A DNA stretch of 64,000 bases from an uncultured Halomonas sp. (lineage in GTDB: Bacteria > Pseudomonadota > Gammaproteobacteria > Pseudomonadales > Halomonadaceae): the NCBI RefSeq assembly GCF_947493865.1, contig NZ_CANLTC010000002.1:1-64000 (forward strand), read 5' to 3'. How positions within the stretch are numbered: the first letter of the stretch is position 1; each line of letters opens with the position of its first letter. The notes below the pieces were generated by a model, which was not told the origin of the DNA, ran no database searches, and saw only the letters and a list, made by a program, of their open reading frames with translations. The position numbers and the translations under genes are program-made. Positions 42,083 to 51,664 of this stretch are shown piece by piece.

Positions 42083-43626
42083 CTGGCTTGCGTCTCCTTC
42101 AGGTTGTCGGCATGTGCCTCGACATGAGCGGCGGCGGTCATGATTTTCTCCTGGGTGGCGTCTGCGCGGGTGAATTCACCGGTGATACGGCCATTGGCAA
42201 GTACCATGATGCGATCGGACAAGCCGAGTAGCTCGGGCATCTCCGAGGAAATCAGCAGCACGCACTTGCCCTCGCGCTTGAGTCGATTGATCAGCAGGTA
42301 GATTTCGCGCTTGGCACCGACATCGACACCCCGGGTGGGTTCGTCGAAGATCACGATGTCCGGTTGGCACATCAGCGCCTTGGCCAGGGAGACCTTCTGC
42401 TGGTTACCGCCGGACAGTGTCTCGGTGGACTGGCCGGGATCGTTCAGCTTGATGCGGAAGGCATCGATATATTGTCGAACGGCGATTCGCTCCTGGCCAT
42501 GGCGAATGATGCCCAGGGGGCCGCAAAAGGCGGGCAGGGCGGTCAGTGACATGTTCTCGGCCACCGAATGATCGAGGATCAGACCGGCCTGCTTACGGTC
42601 CTCGGGAACGTATACCAGCCCAGCGCGAAGTCCGTGCTGCGGTGAGGAAAAGCGCACCTCGCGGCCATGCACGCGAAGCTTCCCGGAACTTATGGCCACA
42701 TCACCGCAAAGGGCCCGGGCCATTTCCGTACGCCCGGCCCCCATCAGACCACCGAATCCCAGCACTTCACCTGCTCGGGCATGAAAGGACACGCCCTCGA
42801 CACCCGGCGCGACAAGATCGTTCACCTCGATCAGGATGTCGCCCGGGGTCGGTGGCTCGTAAGGGTAGCGATCGGCGAGTTCGCGACCGACCATCTGCCG
42901 AATCAAGTGCTCTTCACTCGATTCGCTGGTTAGCCCTTGATGCACTAGTTGGCCATCGCGCAGCACGGCAACGTCGTCGCACATGCGAAAGATCTCCGAC
43001 AAGCGGTGGGTAATCAGTACCAGGGATTTACCCGCATCGCGTAGGGTGCCCACCACCTTGGCAAGAATGTCGGTTTCGATATCGGTCAGCGAGTCGGTGG
43101 GCTCATCCATGACGATGATCTCGGCATCAAGTGATAAGGCTCGAGCGATCTCGACCATCTGCTGTTGGCCAATACTGAGACGCGAGACCGGGGTGCGCGG
43201 ATCGAGGCGTTGCTGCAAGCGTTCGAGCAGCTTGCCCGACTCTCGGTAGAGCCTGGGCCAGTCGATGGTGCCCAGTCGCGTGCGCGGCTCGCGGCCCAGG
43301 AAGATGTTCTCACCGGCAGAAAGCGCCGGAATCAGGTTGAGTTCCTGGTGGATGATGGCGATGCCTGCATCCATGGCCTGGCGCGGCGTGGTGAAACGCA
43401 CCTTCTCGCCGCGCAATATGATGCTGCCGCCATCGGCGCGATAGACACCGCTGAGGATCTTCATCAGCGTCGATTTGCCCGCGCCGTTTTCGCCGGCCAG
43501 GGCCAGCACGCGACCCGAATGCAGCGTCAGATTGACGTCCGCCAGAACCTTCACACCGGCGAAGGCCTTGTCGATGTCCTGCAACTCCATGAGGGGAGTC
43601 CGGCTGTCGTCTGTGGCGGAGTTCAA
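42079..43626 (-). CDS. rbsA: Ribose ABC transporter ATPase (RbsA)
   Basis: A 515-residue protein with two ABC ATPase halves. The first has GENGAGKSTLMKILSG, LSIGQQQMVEIARAL and VMDEPTDSL; the second has a degenerate Walker A (GLMGAGRTEMARAL) but a full LSGGNQQKVSLAKAL and FDEPTRGVDVGAK, as usual for sugar ATPases. A TTG overlapping the rbsD stop (TTGA) is chosen as start; an ATG at 43590 is possible. Confidence 0.93.
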   Translation of the reverse strand: MNSATDDSRTPLMELQDIDKAFAGVKVLADVNLTLHSGRVLALAGENGAGKSTLMKILSGVYRADGGSIILRGEKVRFTTPRQAMDAGIAIIHQELNLIPALSAGENIFLGREPRTRLGTIDWPRLYRESGKLLERLQQRLDPRTPVSRLSIGQQQMVEIARALSLDAEIIVMDEPTDSLTDIETDILAKVVGTLRDAGKSLVLITHRLSEIFRMCDDVAVLRDGQLVHQGLTSESSEEHLIRQMVGRELADRYPYEPPTPGDILIEVNDLVAPGVEGVSFHARAGEVLGFGGLMGAGRTEMARALCGDVAISSGKLRVHGREVRFSSPQHGLRAGLVYVPEDRKQAGLILDHSVAENMSLTALPAFCGPLGIIRHGQERIAVRQYIDAFRIKLNDPGQSTETLSGGNQQKVSLAKALMCQPDIVIFDEPTRGVDVGAKREIYLLINRLKREGKCVLLISSEMPELLGLSDRIMVLANGRITGEFTRADATQEKIMTAAAHVEAHADNLKETQAR

Positions 43627-44042
43627 AACGGCACGCCGCTGCGCAGGATGATATTGGCGAAGGGAGTGCACTCACCGGTGCGGATCACACCGCGGGCATT
43701 GATGATCTCGCGTTTGAATGCCTCATGAGCAATCAGCCTTCTTTCGATCGAACAACTGTCGCGATGCTCCTGAGCAGCGAGACGTTTCTCGATTATCTGG
43801 TGCAGGCTTGCGTTGCGTTCGTCTATCTCGCTGGCCAGAGTCGCACTCTCGATGCAAAGCTCGTCCAGTACTGCATCCAGCACATCCAGGAAGCTGGGAA
43901 GGCCTGGACGCAATGCCAGGTCGATGCGCGGCACTCCAGGAGGGATGGGTAGTCCGGCATCGGCGATGATCAGAGTATCGGTGTGTCCCAACTCCGCGAG
44001 TAGAGTGCTGATCGGAGCGTTCAACAAGCCTTGGCGTTTCAC
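43623..44042 (-). CDS. rbsD: D-ribose pyranase (RbsD)
   Basis: A 139-residue mutarotase that interconverts ribose ring forms. ELGHTDTLIIADAGLPIPPG with the catalytic His and Asp, THE-like AHEAFKREI, and TGECTPFANIILRSGV match E. coli RbsD in order and length. The GTG with AGGGAG upstream is chosen as start. It is the first gene of the operon. Confidence 0.94.
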   Translation of the reverse strand: MKRQGLLNAPISTLLAELGHTDTLIIADAGLPIPPGVPRIDLALRPGLPSFLDVLDAVLDELCIESATLASEIDERNASLHQIIEKRLAAQEHRDSCSIERRLIAHEAFKREIINARGVIRTGECTPFANIILRSGVPF

Positions 44043-44081
44043 GGATGCTCCCTGGGCGGTGATTATGCTGCCTAGAGTAGT

Positions 44082-44097
44082 ACGCAAACGTTTGCGT
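44082..44097. promoter_or_regulatory. RbsR-type operator
   Basis: ACGCAAACGTTTGCGT, a perfect 16-bp palindrome with the central CG and CAAACG half-site typical of LacI/PurR/RbsR operators. It lies 40 bases before the rbsD start, where binding would block the promoter. Confidence 0.85.
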
Positions 44098-44186
44098 CTG
44101 CGATTAGCACAAAGTCTGAAATAGCATGATCCAGTGAAAGTGATTGATTTCAAACTATCCCGTAAGGGGCAGAGGTATCGTTTGAC

Positions 44187-44858
44187 TCAGGCCGTTTCCC
44201 GGCGGTGGTCGATGACGCCTTCCACCGAGGCAATCTCGAGCTTGTGGCAAAGGTGATCGCGCAGTATCTTCCCTAGCCGTTGCCCATTTCGCTGCTTTAG
44301 CGCGGCGATCATCTCCTCATGATCCTCCACTGCCTGCTGCCAGAAGCTATCGGACATCTTCTTGGAGTAGCGCACGCGTTTCACGCGTTGACTGAGGTTG
44401 TTGTACATCTCTTGCAGGACCTCGTTTTCGGAGGCCATCAGAATGCTCTCGTGGATTTGCCGATTGACCTGAAAATACTCGGCTAGCTCTCTTTCGTGAT
44501 AATGCTGAAGCATTTTTTCATGCAGGGCGCAGATCTTGTCGATATCCCCGTCGCTGATGTGCTGACACGCCAGTTCGCCGGACAATCCTTCCAATGCCGC
44601 CATCAGATCGAAGGTGTCCTTGATCATCTTGAGCGTCACCTGACGAACCCGCGCCCCGCGGTTGGGTAACAGTTCTATCAGGCCTTCCGAAGCGAGTACC
44701 TTGAGCGCTTCGCGTAAGGGTGTGCGCGATACACCGAACTGCTCGCACAGCTCCCGTTCGGGAATGCGATGACCTGGAGCAAGCACGCCGTGCTCGATCA
44801 GATCACGAATACGATCGGCCACTTCCCTATAGAGAGTCTGATATTGAATCTTGCCCAT
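44187..44858 (-). CDS. GntR-family regulator, FadR/FCD type
   Basis: A 223-residue regulator with an N-terminal winged helix (IRDLIEHGVLAPGHRIPERE, FGVSRTPLREALKVL) and a C-terminal FCD ligand domain with conserved metal-binding residues (HESILMASENEVL, HEEMIAAL, DHLCHKLE). It is divergent from the TRAP transporter operon and probably controls it, with its ligand the imported acid or a CoA ester. AAGGA precedes the ATG at 44858; a GTG two codons earlier is less likely. Confidence 0.9.
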   Translation of the reverse strand: MGKIQYQTLYREVADRIRDLIEHGVLAPGHRIPERELCEQFGVSRTPLREALKVLASEGLIELLPNRGARVRQVTLKMIKDTFDLMAALEGLSGELACQHISDGDIDKICALHEKMLQHYHERELAEYFQVNRQIHESILMASENEVLQEMYNNLSQRVKRVRYSKKMSDSFWQQAVEDHEEMIAALKQRNGQRLGKILRDHLCHKLEIASVEGVIDHRRETA

Positions 44859-45312
44859 GCTCACTTCCTTGATGGTAGCGAAGGATATTTCCCCGTTGTG
44901 TGAAACAGCGTGGCGAGGTTTGCTTCACTGCGTAAAAGCATTATGAATGCAAAAAACCATCGGGTACAGATGATTGGTTTCGTGGCCCTGAAAATGATCG
45001 TTTTAGGCATTTTTCTACAAACAGCGGCAACAGTTCTAAGTGGTTTTAATGGCCGATGTCGTCTAGTGCGCAAGGTTTTGCTGCCTCTGCGATGAGAATC
45101 ATATCACCAAGAGTGCTTTCAGTAAGTCGCGGGACGTGGAGTGAAATCGTTTACGGTAGATGAACGAACATTCCGCTTCCGTCAAGAGATTGCGACGAAA
45201 GTTTAATTTCGAATTTTGAATTTTGAATTCATTCTCAGTGTAAGCCGGTCTTAAAGGCTAAAGCCTCGTTCAATCGGGATGAATATAAGAACAACGGATA
45301 GCGGAGTGCAGA
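44859..45312. promoter_or_regulatory. Divergent promoter region of the GntR gene and the TRAP operon
   Basis: About 450 bases without a credible gene. The right part is AT-rich with two direct GAATTTT units (45211-45222), followed by TTGAATTCATTCTCA at 45223-45237. A near-identical 15-mer occurs before the aminotransferase gene at 50245. An in-frame stretch at 44910-45095 (61 codons) has no ribosome site and no recognisable product and is not called. Confidence 0.5.
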
Positions 45313-46290
45313 ATGAAATTCATTAAAACAACTCTTGCAGCGACTGTGGTGGCATTCAGCATGCAGGCTGTCAGTGCCACTGCCGCCGAAATTGAGATCA
45401 AGTTCGGTCATGTGGGTGGGCCGGGTTCCTTGTTTGAAAAATCAGCCAATGAATTCGTGCGGCTAGCCAACGAGCGCCTGGAGGGGCAGGCCAATGTGGC
45501 AGCCTATGGTTCCAGTCAGTTGGGAACCGACTCCCAGATGCTCAACAAGCTCAAGCTGGGTACTCTGGACCTGGCGCTGCCATCCTCCATCATGAGTAGC
45601 GTGGCACCCGAGTTCTCGCTCTTCGAGATGCCTTATCTCATCGAGGATCGAGATCACATGCGCCGGGTGCGTGACGACTTCCTACGCGACACGCTTTACG
45701 AGGCCGCCGAGAGCAAGAACTACAAGATCATCGGTATCTGGGAGAACGGCTTCCGCCAGATCACCAACAACGTCAGGCCGATCAACGTTCCTGCCGATCT
45801 CGAAGGCATCAAGCTGAGAACACCCAACGGCGTGTGGCGCGTGGAGATGTTCAAGAGCTATGGTGCCAATCCTGCTCCCATGGCGCTTTCCGAGGCGTTC
45901 GTCGCCTTGCAGACCGGCGCCATGGACGGTCAGGAAAACCCATTGGTTCAGATCTACTCCCAGCGCTTCCAGGAAGTTCAGGACTATCTATCGCTTTCCA
46001 ACCACGTCTATACCCCGGCTTACGTGCTGGCCGGTGCCAGCTGGAATCGTCTGCCCGAGGAGGTTCGCAAGGTGCTGGTCGAGACCGCCGAGGAGGTCGA
46101 GTCCTACGCGCTGGAGCAGGGCGCCGAGCTAGACGACAGCCTGCTTGCGGAGTTCGAAGAGGCGGGCATGAAGATCAACAAGGTGAATACCAAGGCCTTC
46201 GTGGAGGGGTCCACCGGAATCTACGAGAAATTCGGTAACGAAGTGGAAGGCGGCAAGGAGATGATCGAGAAGGTCGACGCGCTGCGCTGA
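45313..46290 (+). CDS. TRAP transporter solute-binding protein (DctP family)
   Basis: A 325-residue exported binding protein with a signal peptide cut near residue 24 (SATA-A) and a mature part starting EIEIKFGHVGGPGS. MPYLIEDRDHMRRV, IIGIWENGFRQITNN, the carboxylate-binding Arg in LRTPNG, and ALQTGAMDGQENP are DctP hallmarks. It binds an organic acid in the periplasm for the DctQ/DctM pair encoded next. CGGAG precedes the ATG. Confidence 0.93.
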   Translation: MKFIKTTLAATVVAFSMQAVSATAAEIEIKFGHVGGPGSLFEKSANEFVRLANERLEGQANVAAYGSSQLGTDSQMLNKLKLGTLDLALPSSIMSSVAPEFSLFEMPYLIEDRDHMRRVRDDFLRDTLYEAAESKNYKIIGIWENGFRQITNNVRPINVPADLEGIKLRTPNGVWRVEMFKSYGANPAPMALSEAFVALQTGAMDGQENPLVQIYSQRFQEVQDYLSLSNHVYTPAYVLAGASWNRLPEEVRKVLVETAEEVESYALEQGAELDDSLLAEFEEAGMKINKVNTKAFVEGSTGIYEKFGNEVEGGKEMIEKVDALR

Positions 46291-46381
46291 GGCTTTTCGA
46301 CCCTGTGAACAGGGCGTCTCACCGGCGTTCGATGATTCGGTGAGACGACCCTTTCTCGATTCTTCTCTGGAGATCGCTATC

Positions 46382-46912
46382 GTGTCCTTGCACAAAATCA
46401 AGGCGGCTTATCAGAAGCTGCTGGAGTTTATCGTCTTTTTGAATGTAGTGGCGTTGTCCGGGGTCGTGATCATCGGTTTCATGTCGCGCCTGCTAGGTTC
46501 TCCCTTCAGTTGGTACGACGAGGTGGCCTCCGTGGGGCTGGCCTGGCTGACCTACTACGGCGCGGCACTGGCCGCCGCCAAGGGCGCGCACATCACCTGC
46601 CCGAGCATCATCAACATGGCACCACCCAGCATTCGCCTGCCGGTGGCTCTGCTGGCAGAGGCGATCACCATGGCCTTCTTCGTGCTACTCGCCTACACCG
46701 GCTACCAGGTGGTGGCAATTCTGGAAGGCTCGACCCTGGTAAGCCTGACCAGCGTTTCGCTGCAGATCACCCAATCCGTCATCCCCATCGGTTCAGCGCT
46801 GTTCATCATTGCTCAGTTGCTGCGTTTACCGGAGGTGATCGCCAGCGCTCGAGGCGCGGGCTTCATCGACCACGAACTCGAGGAGGCGGGCATCAGCCCG
46901 GACAAGCAATGA
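46382..46912 (+). CDS. TRAP transporter small permease (DctQ family)
   Basis: A 176-residue membrane protein with four hydrophobic segments and the family segment SPFSWYDEVASVGLAWLTYY. The GTG at 46382 has GGAG nine bases upstream; earlier in-frame codons would give an unlikely polar start. It overlaps the large permease gene by four bases. Confidence 0.88.
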   Translation: MSLHKIKAAYQKLLEFIVFLNVVALSGVVIIGFMSRLLGSPFSWYDEVASVGLAWLTYYGAALAAAKGAHITCPSIINMAPPSIRLPVALLAEAITMAFFVLLAYTGYQVVAILEGSTLVSLTSVSLQITQSVIPIGSALFIIAQLLRLPEVIASARGAGFIDHELEEAGISPDKQ

Positions 46913-48192
46913 TCATTCTGTCGATGTTCGTAGGGTTGATACTGCTGATCCTCATCAACGTGCCGGTGGCCGTGGCACTCGGCATCGTCGGTGCCTTGGC
47001 GACGATCGTCAGTTTCGGCACCTTTGCCTTGCCCAATGTGGGCATGGTGATGTTCGACGGGGCGACCAAGTTCCCGTTGATCGCGATTCCGTTGTTCATC
47101 CTGGCTGGCGCCATCATGAACGCCTCGAGTATTTCACGGCGCTTGATCGATCTGGCCATGGCAATGGTCGGGTTCATCAAGGGTGGCCTGTCCATGGTCA
47201 CCATCGGCGCCTCGATCTTCTTTGCCGAGATCTCGGGTTCGGCGGTGGCTGGGGTTTCGGCTATCGGCAGCATCCTGATTCCGGCGATGCGCAAGAAGGG
47301 TTACTCGAAGGAGTTCGCAGCGGCGATATCCTCATCCGCGGCGAGCCTGGCCATCATCCTGCCGCCCTCCATTCCCATGATTCTTTATGCCGTCATGTCC
47401 GGGGAATCCGTAGTCAAGATGTTCGTCGCGGGTATCTTCCCGGGGTTGCTGGGCGCGATGGGGCTGGCGGCGATGTGTTATTACCTGGCCCATAAGCACG
47501 ATTTTCCCTCCGAGGGAAAATTCCAGGCCAAGCGACTCTGGGAGGCGTTCAAGGGCGCGATCTGGGCCTTGCTAATTCCCGTCATCATCCTCGGCGGCAT
47601 CTTCGGCGGTATCGTCACGGCAACCGAGGGCGCCGCGCTGGCGGTGGTGGTGGCAATCTTCATCAGTGCCGTGGTCTATCGCGAGTTCAGCCTGAGGATC
47701 TTCTACAAGTCCTGCGTCGATGCGGGCATCCAGACCGCCGTGGTCATGTTGCTGGTGGCCAGTTCCGCGGTGGTGGGGCTGTATCTCACCGAGACTCAGA
47801 TTCCCCAGCAGATGGCCAACTCCATCAGTGATTTGACGGATAACAAGTACGTCATCCTGGCGCTGCTGAATATCATCTTCCTGATCCTGGGTATTTTCCT
47901 GCACTCTGCGGCGGCCATCATTCTGGTCGTGCCTATCGTGCTGCCCCTGGTGACGGCAGTGGGTATCGATCCGTTGCATTTCGGTCTGATCGTGACACTG
48001 AACCTGGCCATCGGCCAGCAGACGCCGCCGGTGGCCAGCGTGCTGATAGCCTCCTGCTCAATTGCCCGCGCGGACATCTGGGCCACGACCCGCGTCAACC
48101 TATGGTTCATCGGCGTGCTGTTTCTGATCCTGATGATCAACACCTATGTGCCGGCCTTTGCGCTAGCCCTGGTCAACTTTGTGTACGGGTAA
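46909..48192 (+). CDS. TRAP transporter large permease (DctM family)
   Basis: A 427-residue membrane protein with about twelve hydrophobic segments. FPLIAIPLFILAGAIM, EISGSAVAGVSAIGSI, SSAASLAIILPPSIPMI and TLNLAIGQQTPPVASVL are DctM landmarks. With DctP and DctQ it imports an organic acid with sodium ions. Confidence 0.94.
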   Translation: MIILSMFVGLILLILINVPVAVALGIVGALATIVSFGTFALPNVGMVMFDGATKFPLIAIPLFILAGAIMNASSISRRLIDLAMAMVGFIKGGLSMVTIGASIFFAEISGSAVAGVSAIGSILIPAMRKKGYSKEFAAAISSSAASLAIILPPSIPMILYAVMSGESVVKMFVAGIFPGLLGAMGLAAMCYYLAHKHDFPSEGKFQAKRLWEAFKGAIWALLIPVIILGGIFGGIVTATEGAALAVVVAIFISAVVYREFSLRIFYKSCVDAGIQTAVVMLLVASSAVVGLYLTETQIPQQMANSISDLTDNKYVILALLNIIFLILGIFLHSAAAIILVVPIVLPLVTAVGIDPLHFGLIVTLNLAIGQQTPPVASVLIASCSIARADIWATTRVNLWFIGVLFLILMINTYVPAFALALVNFVYG

Positions 48193-48219
48193 GCGGCGCC
48201 TAGAGCCATGGAGGATTTC

Positions 48220-49005
48220 ATGTCCAACGAGAGTGTGACTTACGTACAGCGCGACGAGGTGGCCTGGATAGGCTTCAACCGCCCCGAAAGCCGCAATGCC
48301 ATGACCTGGGAAATGTACGATGCCCTGGAAGCCCATTGCGATCGTCTAAACACCGAGGACGAGGTGCACGCGGTGGTGTTGCATGGCGTGGGCGGCGAGG
48401 CCTTCGTCGCCGGTACCGACATCACCCAGTTCGCTCAATTTTCGACGCCTCAGGATGCGCTGGATTACGAGCGGCGCATCGAGCGGGTGGTGGGAAAGCT
48501 GGAAACGCTGAACAAGCCGACCATCGCCCTGATAGAAGGCTTTTGCGTGGGTGGCGGGGCGGCTCTGGCGATGGTCTGCGACTTTCGTTATTGCACGCCG
48601 ACGCTGAAGTTCGGCGTGCCCATCGCCAAGACCCTGGGCAACACCCTGTCGATTACCAATATCTCACGGCTGATCGATATGGTCGGCATCGCCCGCACCA
48701 AGGAGGTGTTAATGCGTGCTCGGTTGCTCGATGCCGAGGAGGCGAAGCACGCCGGGCTGGTGAACGCTGTCTTCTCGCAGGGCGATATCGTCGATCAAGT
48801 GACGGCATTGGCGGCGGAATTCGCCAAGTTCGCGCCGCTGACCGTGCAGGCGAGCAAGGCGCTGATCGGTCGCGTGCAGGCGCACCGGCGCAACGCCTTG
48901 GCTGATGGCGATGATTGGGTCACCACCTGTTACATGAGCGATGACTTCAAGGCGGCGGTCAATAAGTTCGTCAACAAGACGCCCTTTGAGTGGACAGGGC
49001 GTTAG
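48220..49005 (+). CDS. Enoyl-CoA hydratase/isomerase (crotonase) family protein
   Basis: A 261-residue crotonase-fold enzyme acting on a CoA ester. Oxyanion-hole segments are GGEAFVAGTDITQF and EGFCVGGGAALAMVCDFR. Where hydratases have the catalytic Glu (GxPE), this protein reads FGVPIAKTLGN, so a different reaction (dehydratase variant, isomerase, lyase or hydrolase) should be considered. GGAGG precedes the ATG at 48220. It lies between the TRAP genes and a CoA-transferase. Confidence 0.88.
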   Translation: MSNESVTYVQRDEVAWIGFNRPESRNAMTWEMYDALEAHCDRLNTEDEVHAVVLHGVGGEAFVAGTDITQFAQFSTPQDALDYERRIERVVGKLETLNKPTIALIEGFCVGGGAALAMVCDFRYCTPTLKFGVPIAKTLGNTLSITNISRLIDMVGIARTKEVLMRARLLDAEEAKHAGLVNAVFSQGDIVDQVTALAAEFAKFAPLTVQASKALIGRVQAHRRNALADGDDWVTTCYMSDDFKAAVNKFVNKTPFEWTGR

Positions 49006-49038
49006 GTATCCATAGAACAATAACCGGGGAGAAGCGCC

Positions 49039-50226
49039 ATGCTACCTCTACAGAATATGAAAGTGCTGGATGCCTCCCAGATCATGGCGGGGCCTTACTG
49101 CACCATGGTGCTGGCCGACATGGGCGCAGAGGTGATCAAGGTCGAGAAGGTCAACGGCGGCGACGACAGCCGCCAGATGGGACCCTACGTCAACGGCGAG
49201 TCGACCTGCTTCTCTCAGATCAATCGCAACAAGAAGAGCATCTCGCTCAATCTCAAGGAACAGCGCGGACGTGAAATCTTCTATCGGTTGGCTGCCGAGG
49301 CCGACGTCATCGTCGAGAACTACCGGCCCGGTGTGACCAAGTCCCTGGCCATCGACTACGACACCATGAAAGCGATCAATCCCGCCATCATCTATTGCTC
49401 GATTTCCGGCTATGGCCAGACCGGCCCCTACAGCCACAAAGGGGGCTTCGATCTGGTCGCCCAGGGCATGACCGGGCTGATGTCGATGACCGGTGAAAAG
49501 GGTGGACGACCACTGAAAACCGGCATCGCGGTCTATGATATCGGCGCCGGCATCACGGCGGTCTACTCCATCCTCGCCGCCTATATTCACAAGATGAACA
49601 GCGGCGAGGGGCAGCATGTCGACATCGCCATCACCGAATGCGGCCTGCCCTGGTTCACTTGGGAGGCAGCCGCCTACTTCGCCGAAGGCAAGGTGCCGGA
49701 GGCGACCGGCTGGCGTCATCGGGTCTCCGCACCCTATCAGGCGGTCAAGGTTCGGGACGGCTACATCATGCTGGGTTGCGCCAATCAGCGTACCTGGGAG
49801 CGTTTCTGTCGCGATGTGCTAGAGCGCGAAGACCTGATGGCCGACGAGCGCTTCTTGACCAACTTCGACCGGGGCCAGCATGTCGAGGCACTGGAAGCGC
49901 TGCTGGAAGAGCTGCTTGCAAAGCAGGACGCCGATTTCTGGCTCGAGCGCTGCGACAAGGCCGGGGTGCCGGCGGGGCCGATCAACGACTTCGACCAGGC
50001 CATGCGCGACGAGCATTATCAAGCCCGCGGCATGGTGCAGGAGATGGACCACCCAACGATCGGCAAGATGAAGACCATTAGCTTTCCCAGCAAATTCTCG
50101 CGCACGCCGTCACAGATACGCAGCCCCGCGCCGCTGTTTGCCCAGCATACCGATGAAGTGCTGTCGCATTTGGGGATTTCGGCAGGAGATATCGAAAGGC
50201 TGCGCACTGCGGGGCATATCAAGTAG
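49039..50226 (+). CDS. Family III CoA-transferase (CaiB/BaiF)
   Basis: A 395-residue enzyme that moves CoA between carboxylic acids. It starts MKVLDASQIMAGPYCTMVLA with ADMGAEVIKVE. The middle ISGYGQTGPYSHKGGFDLVA carries the catalytic Asp, and GQHVDIAITEC and GPINDFDQAM follow. It probably activates the acid brought in by the TRAP system. GGGGAG precedes the ATG. Confidence 0.92.
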   Translation: MLPLQNMKVLDASQIMAGPYCTMVLADMGAEVIKVEKVNGGDDSRQMGPYVNGESTCFSQINRNKKSISLNLKEQRGREIFYRLAAEADVIVENYRPGVTKSLAIDYDTMKAINPAIIYCSISGYGQTGPYSHKGGFDLVAQGMTGLMSMTGEKGGRPLKTGIAVYDIGAGITAVYSILAAYIHKMNSGEGQHVDIAITECGLPWFTWEAAAYFAEGKVPEATGWRHRVSAPYQAVKVRDGYIMLGCANQRTWERFCRDVLEREDLMADERFLTNFDRGQHVEALEALLEELLAKQDADFWLERCDKAGVPAGPINDFDQAMRDEHYQARGMVQEMDHPTIGKMKTISFPSKFSRTPSQIRSPAPLFAQHTDEVLSHLGISAGDIERLRTAGHIK

Positions 50227-50244
50227 CTTTTTTAATGCCGTAAA

Positions 50245-50259
50245 TTGAATTCATTATCA
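50245..50259. promoter_or_regulatory. Second copy of the candidate GntR site
   Basis: TTGAATTCATTATCA lies between the CoA-transferase gene and the aminotransferase gene, 31 bases before the latter's ATG. It matches the 15-mer at 45223-45237 at 14 positions. It may be an operator for an internal promoter. Confidence 0.4.
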
Positions 50260-50290
50260 AAAATACAAATTCCGTTCTGGAGCCTGTGCC

Positions 50291-51499
50291 ATGTTGAATC
50301 TCGACTTCCATCCCTCCGGCCGTCATTTCTTGCAGATTCCCGGGCCGTCGCCGGTGCCGGATCGTATTCTGCGCGCCATGAGCTTGCCGACCATCGACCA
50401 TCGCGGGCCGGAATTCGGCGCCTTAGGGCGCGAGATCCTCGGCAAGATCAAGAAAGTCTTCAAAACCCGGAATCCGGTGATTATCTATCCCGCATCGGGA
50501 ACCGGAGCCTGGGAAGCCGCGCTCATCAATACCCTGTCCCCGGGCGACCAGGTGCTGATGTTCGAGACCGGCCACTTCGCCACGCTATGGCAAAAGATGG
50601 CGCGCCGCCTGGGATTGGAGCCGGAATTTATCGGTCTACCGGGGTATGAAGGCTGGCGCCACGGCGTTCAGGCCGACATGATCGAAACGCGACTCAAGCA
50701 AGATGGCGACCATCGCATCAAGGCGGTCTGCGTGGTGCACAACGAGACCTCCACCGGGGTGACCAGCGACATTGCCGCGGTGCGTCGCGCCATCGATGCC
50801 GCGGGGCATCCGGCCTTGTTGCTGGTGGATACCATTTCCGGGCTTGCCAGCGCGGATTATCGCCATGACGAGTGGGGCGTGGACGTGACCATTTCGGGCT
50901 CCCAGAAGGGGTTGATGCTGCCGCCGGGCATCAGCTTCAACGCCATCTCCGACAAGGCGATCGCCGCCAGCAAGACGGCACTATTGCCCAAGAGTTTCTG
51001 GGCCTGGGACGAAATTCTCGAATCCAACCAGAACGGTTACTGGCCCTATACACCGAGCACCAATCTGCTCTATGGCCTCAATGAATCCCTCGACATGCTG
51101 CTGGAAGAAGGATTCGAGCATGTGTTCGCGCGGCATCAGCGCTGGGGGGCGGGTGTGCGTACCGCGGTGGAGGCCTGGGGGCTGGAGATTCAGTGTCTGG
51201 AGCCGGCGGTGTATTCGCCGGTGTTGACCGGAGTAGTGATGCCGGAGGGTGTGGACGCGGATGCGGTGCGCAAGATCATTTACGAACGCTTCGATCTGTC
51301 TCTCGGAGCGGGCCTCGGCAAGGCAAAGGGGCGCATGTTCCGCATCGGTCACCTCGGCGATTGTAACGATCTCACCCTGATCGCCACCCTCGGCGGTTGC
51401 GAGGCGGGCATGAAGTTGGCCGGTGTCGAACTCGCCTCCAGTGGTGTGACGGAGGCACTGGATTACTTTGCCAATCACACCCTCGAGAATGCTAAGTGA
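50291..51499 (+). CDS. Class V aminotransferase (alanine/serine/aspartate-glyoxylate type)
   Basis: A 402-residue PLP enzyme of the AGT/SPT group. IPGPSPVPDRIL near the start, SGTGAWEAALIN, LVDTISGLASADYRHD, the PLP Lys206 in SGSQKGLMLPPG, and RIGHLGDCND at the end are typical. These enzymes usually pass an amino group to glyoxylate. BhcA of the beta-hydroxyaspartate cycle belongs to this group, but the other Bhc enzymes are not here. It is a separate transcription unit or part of the TRAP operon. Confidence 0.88.
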   Translation: MLNLDFHPSGRHFLQIPGPSPVPDRILRAMSLPTIDHRGPEFGALGREILGKIKKVFKTRNPVIIYPASGTGAWEAALINTLSPGDQVLMFETGHFATLWQKMARRLGLEPEFIGLPGYEGWRHGVQADMIETRLKQDGDHRIKAVCVVHNETSTGVTSDIAAVRRAIDAAGHPALLLVDTISGLASADYRHDEWGVDVTISGSQKGLMLPPGISFNAISDKAIAASKTALLPKSFWAWDEILESNQNGYWPYTPSTNLLYGLNESLDMLLEEGFEHVFARHQRWGAGVRTAVEAWGLEIQCLEPAVYSPVLTGVVMPEGVDADAVRKIIYERFDLSLGAGLGKAKGRMFRIGHLGDCNDLTLIATLGGCEAGMKLAGVELASSGVTEALDYFANHTLENAK

Positions 51500-51664
51500 C
51501 CAAAAACTTTCTTTCACAGTTTTGGTGGGCAGGATGGGCTTTTCCGTCGGCAAGCATTCGCGAGGGCGCTGTGAACCCATCCTTGGGCGCTACTTTTGCC
51601 ATCCCTGGCAAAAGACCCTCGCTTCGCCTTGCCCCCGGCGCTCATCTCGGCAGGAGGCTTGAAA

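Noticed and set aside
44910-45095. 61-codon frame in the GntR/TRAP divergent region
   Set aside because: No Shine-Dalgarno, no recognisable product, and it covers the expected promoter of the regulator gene.
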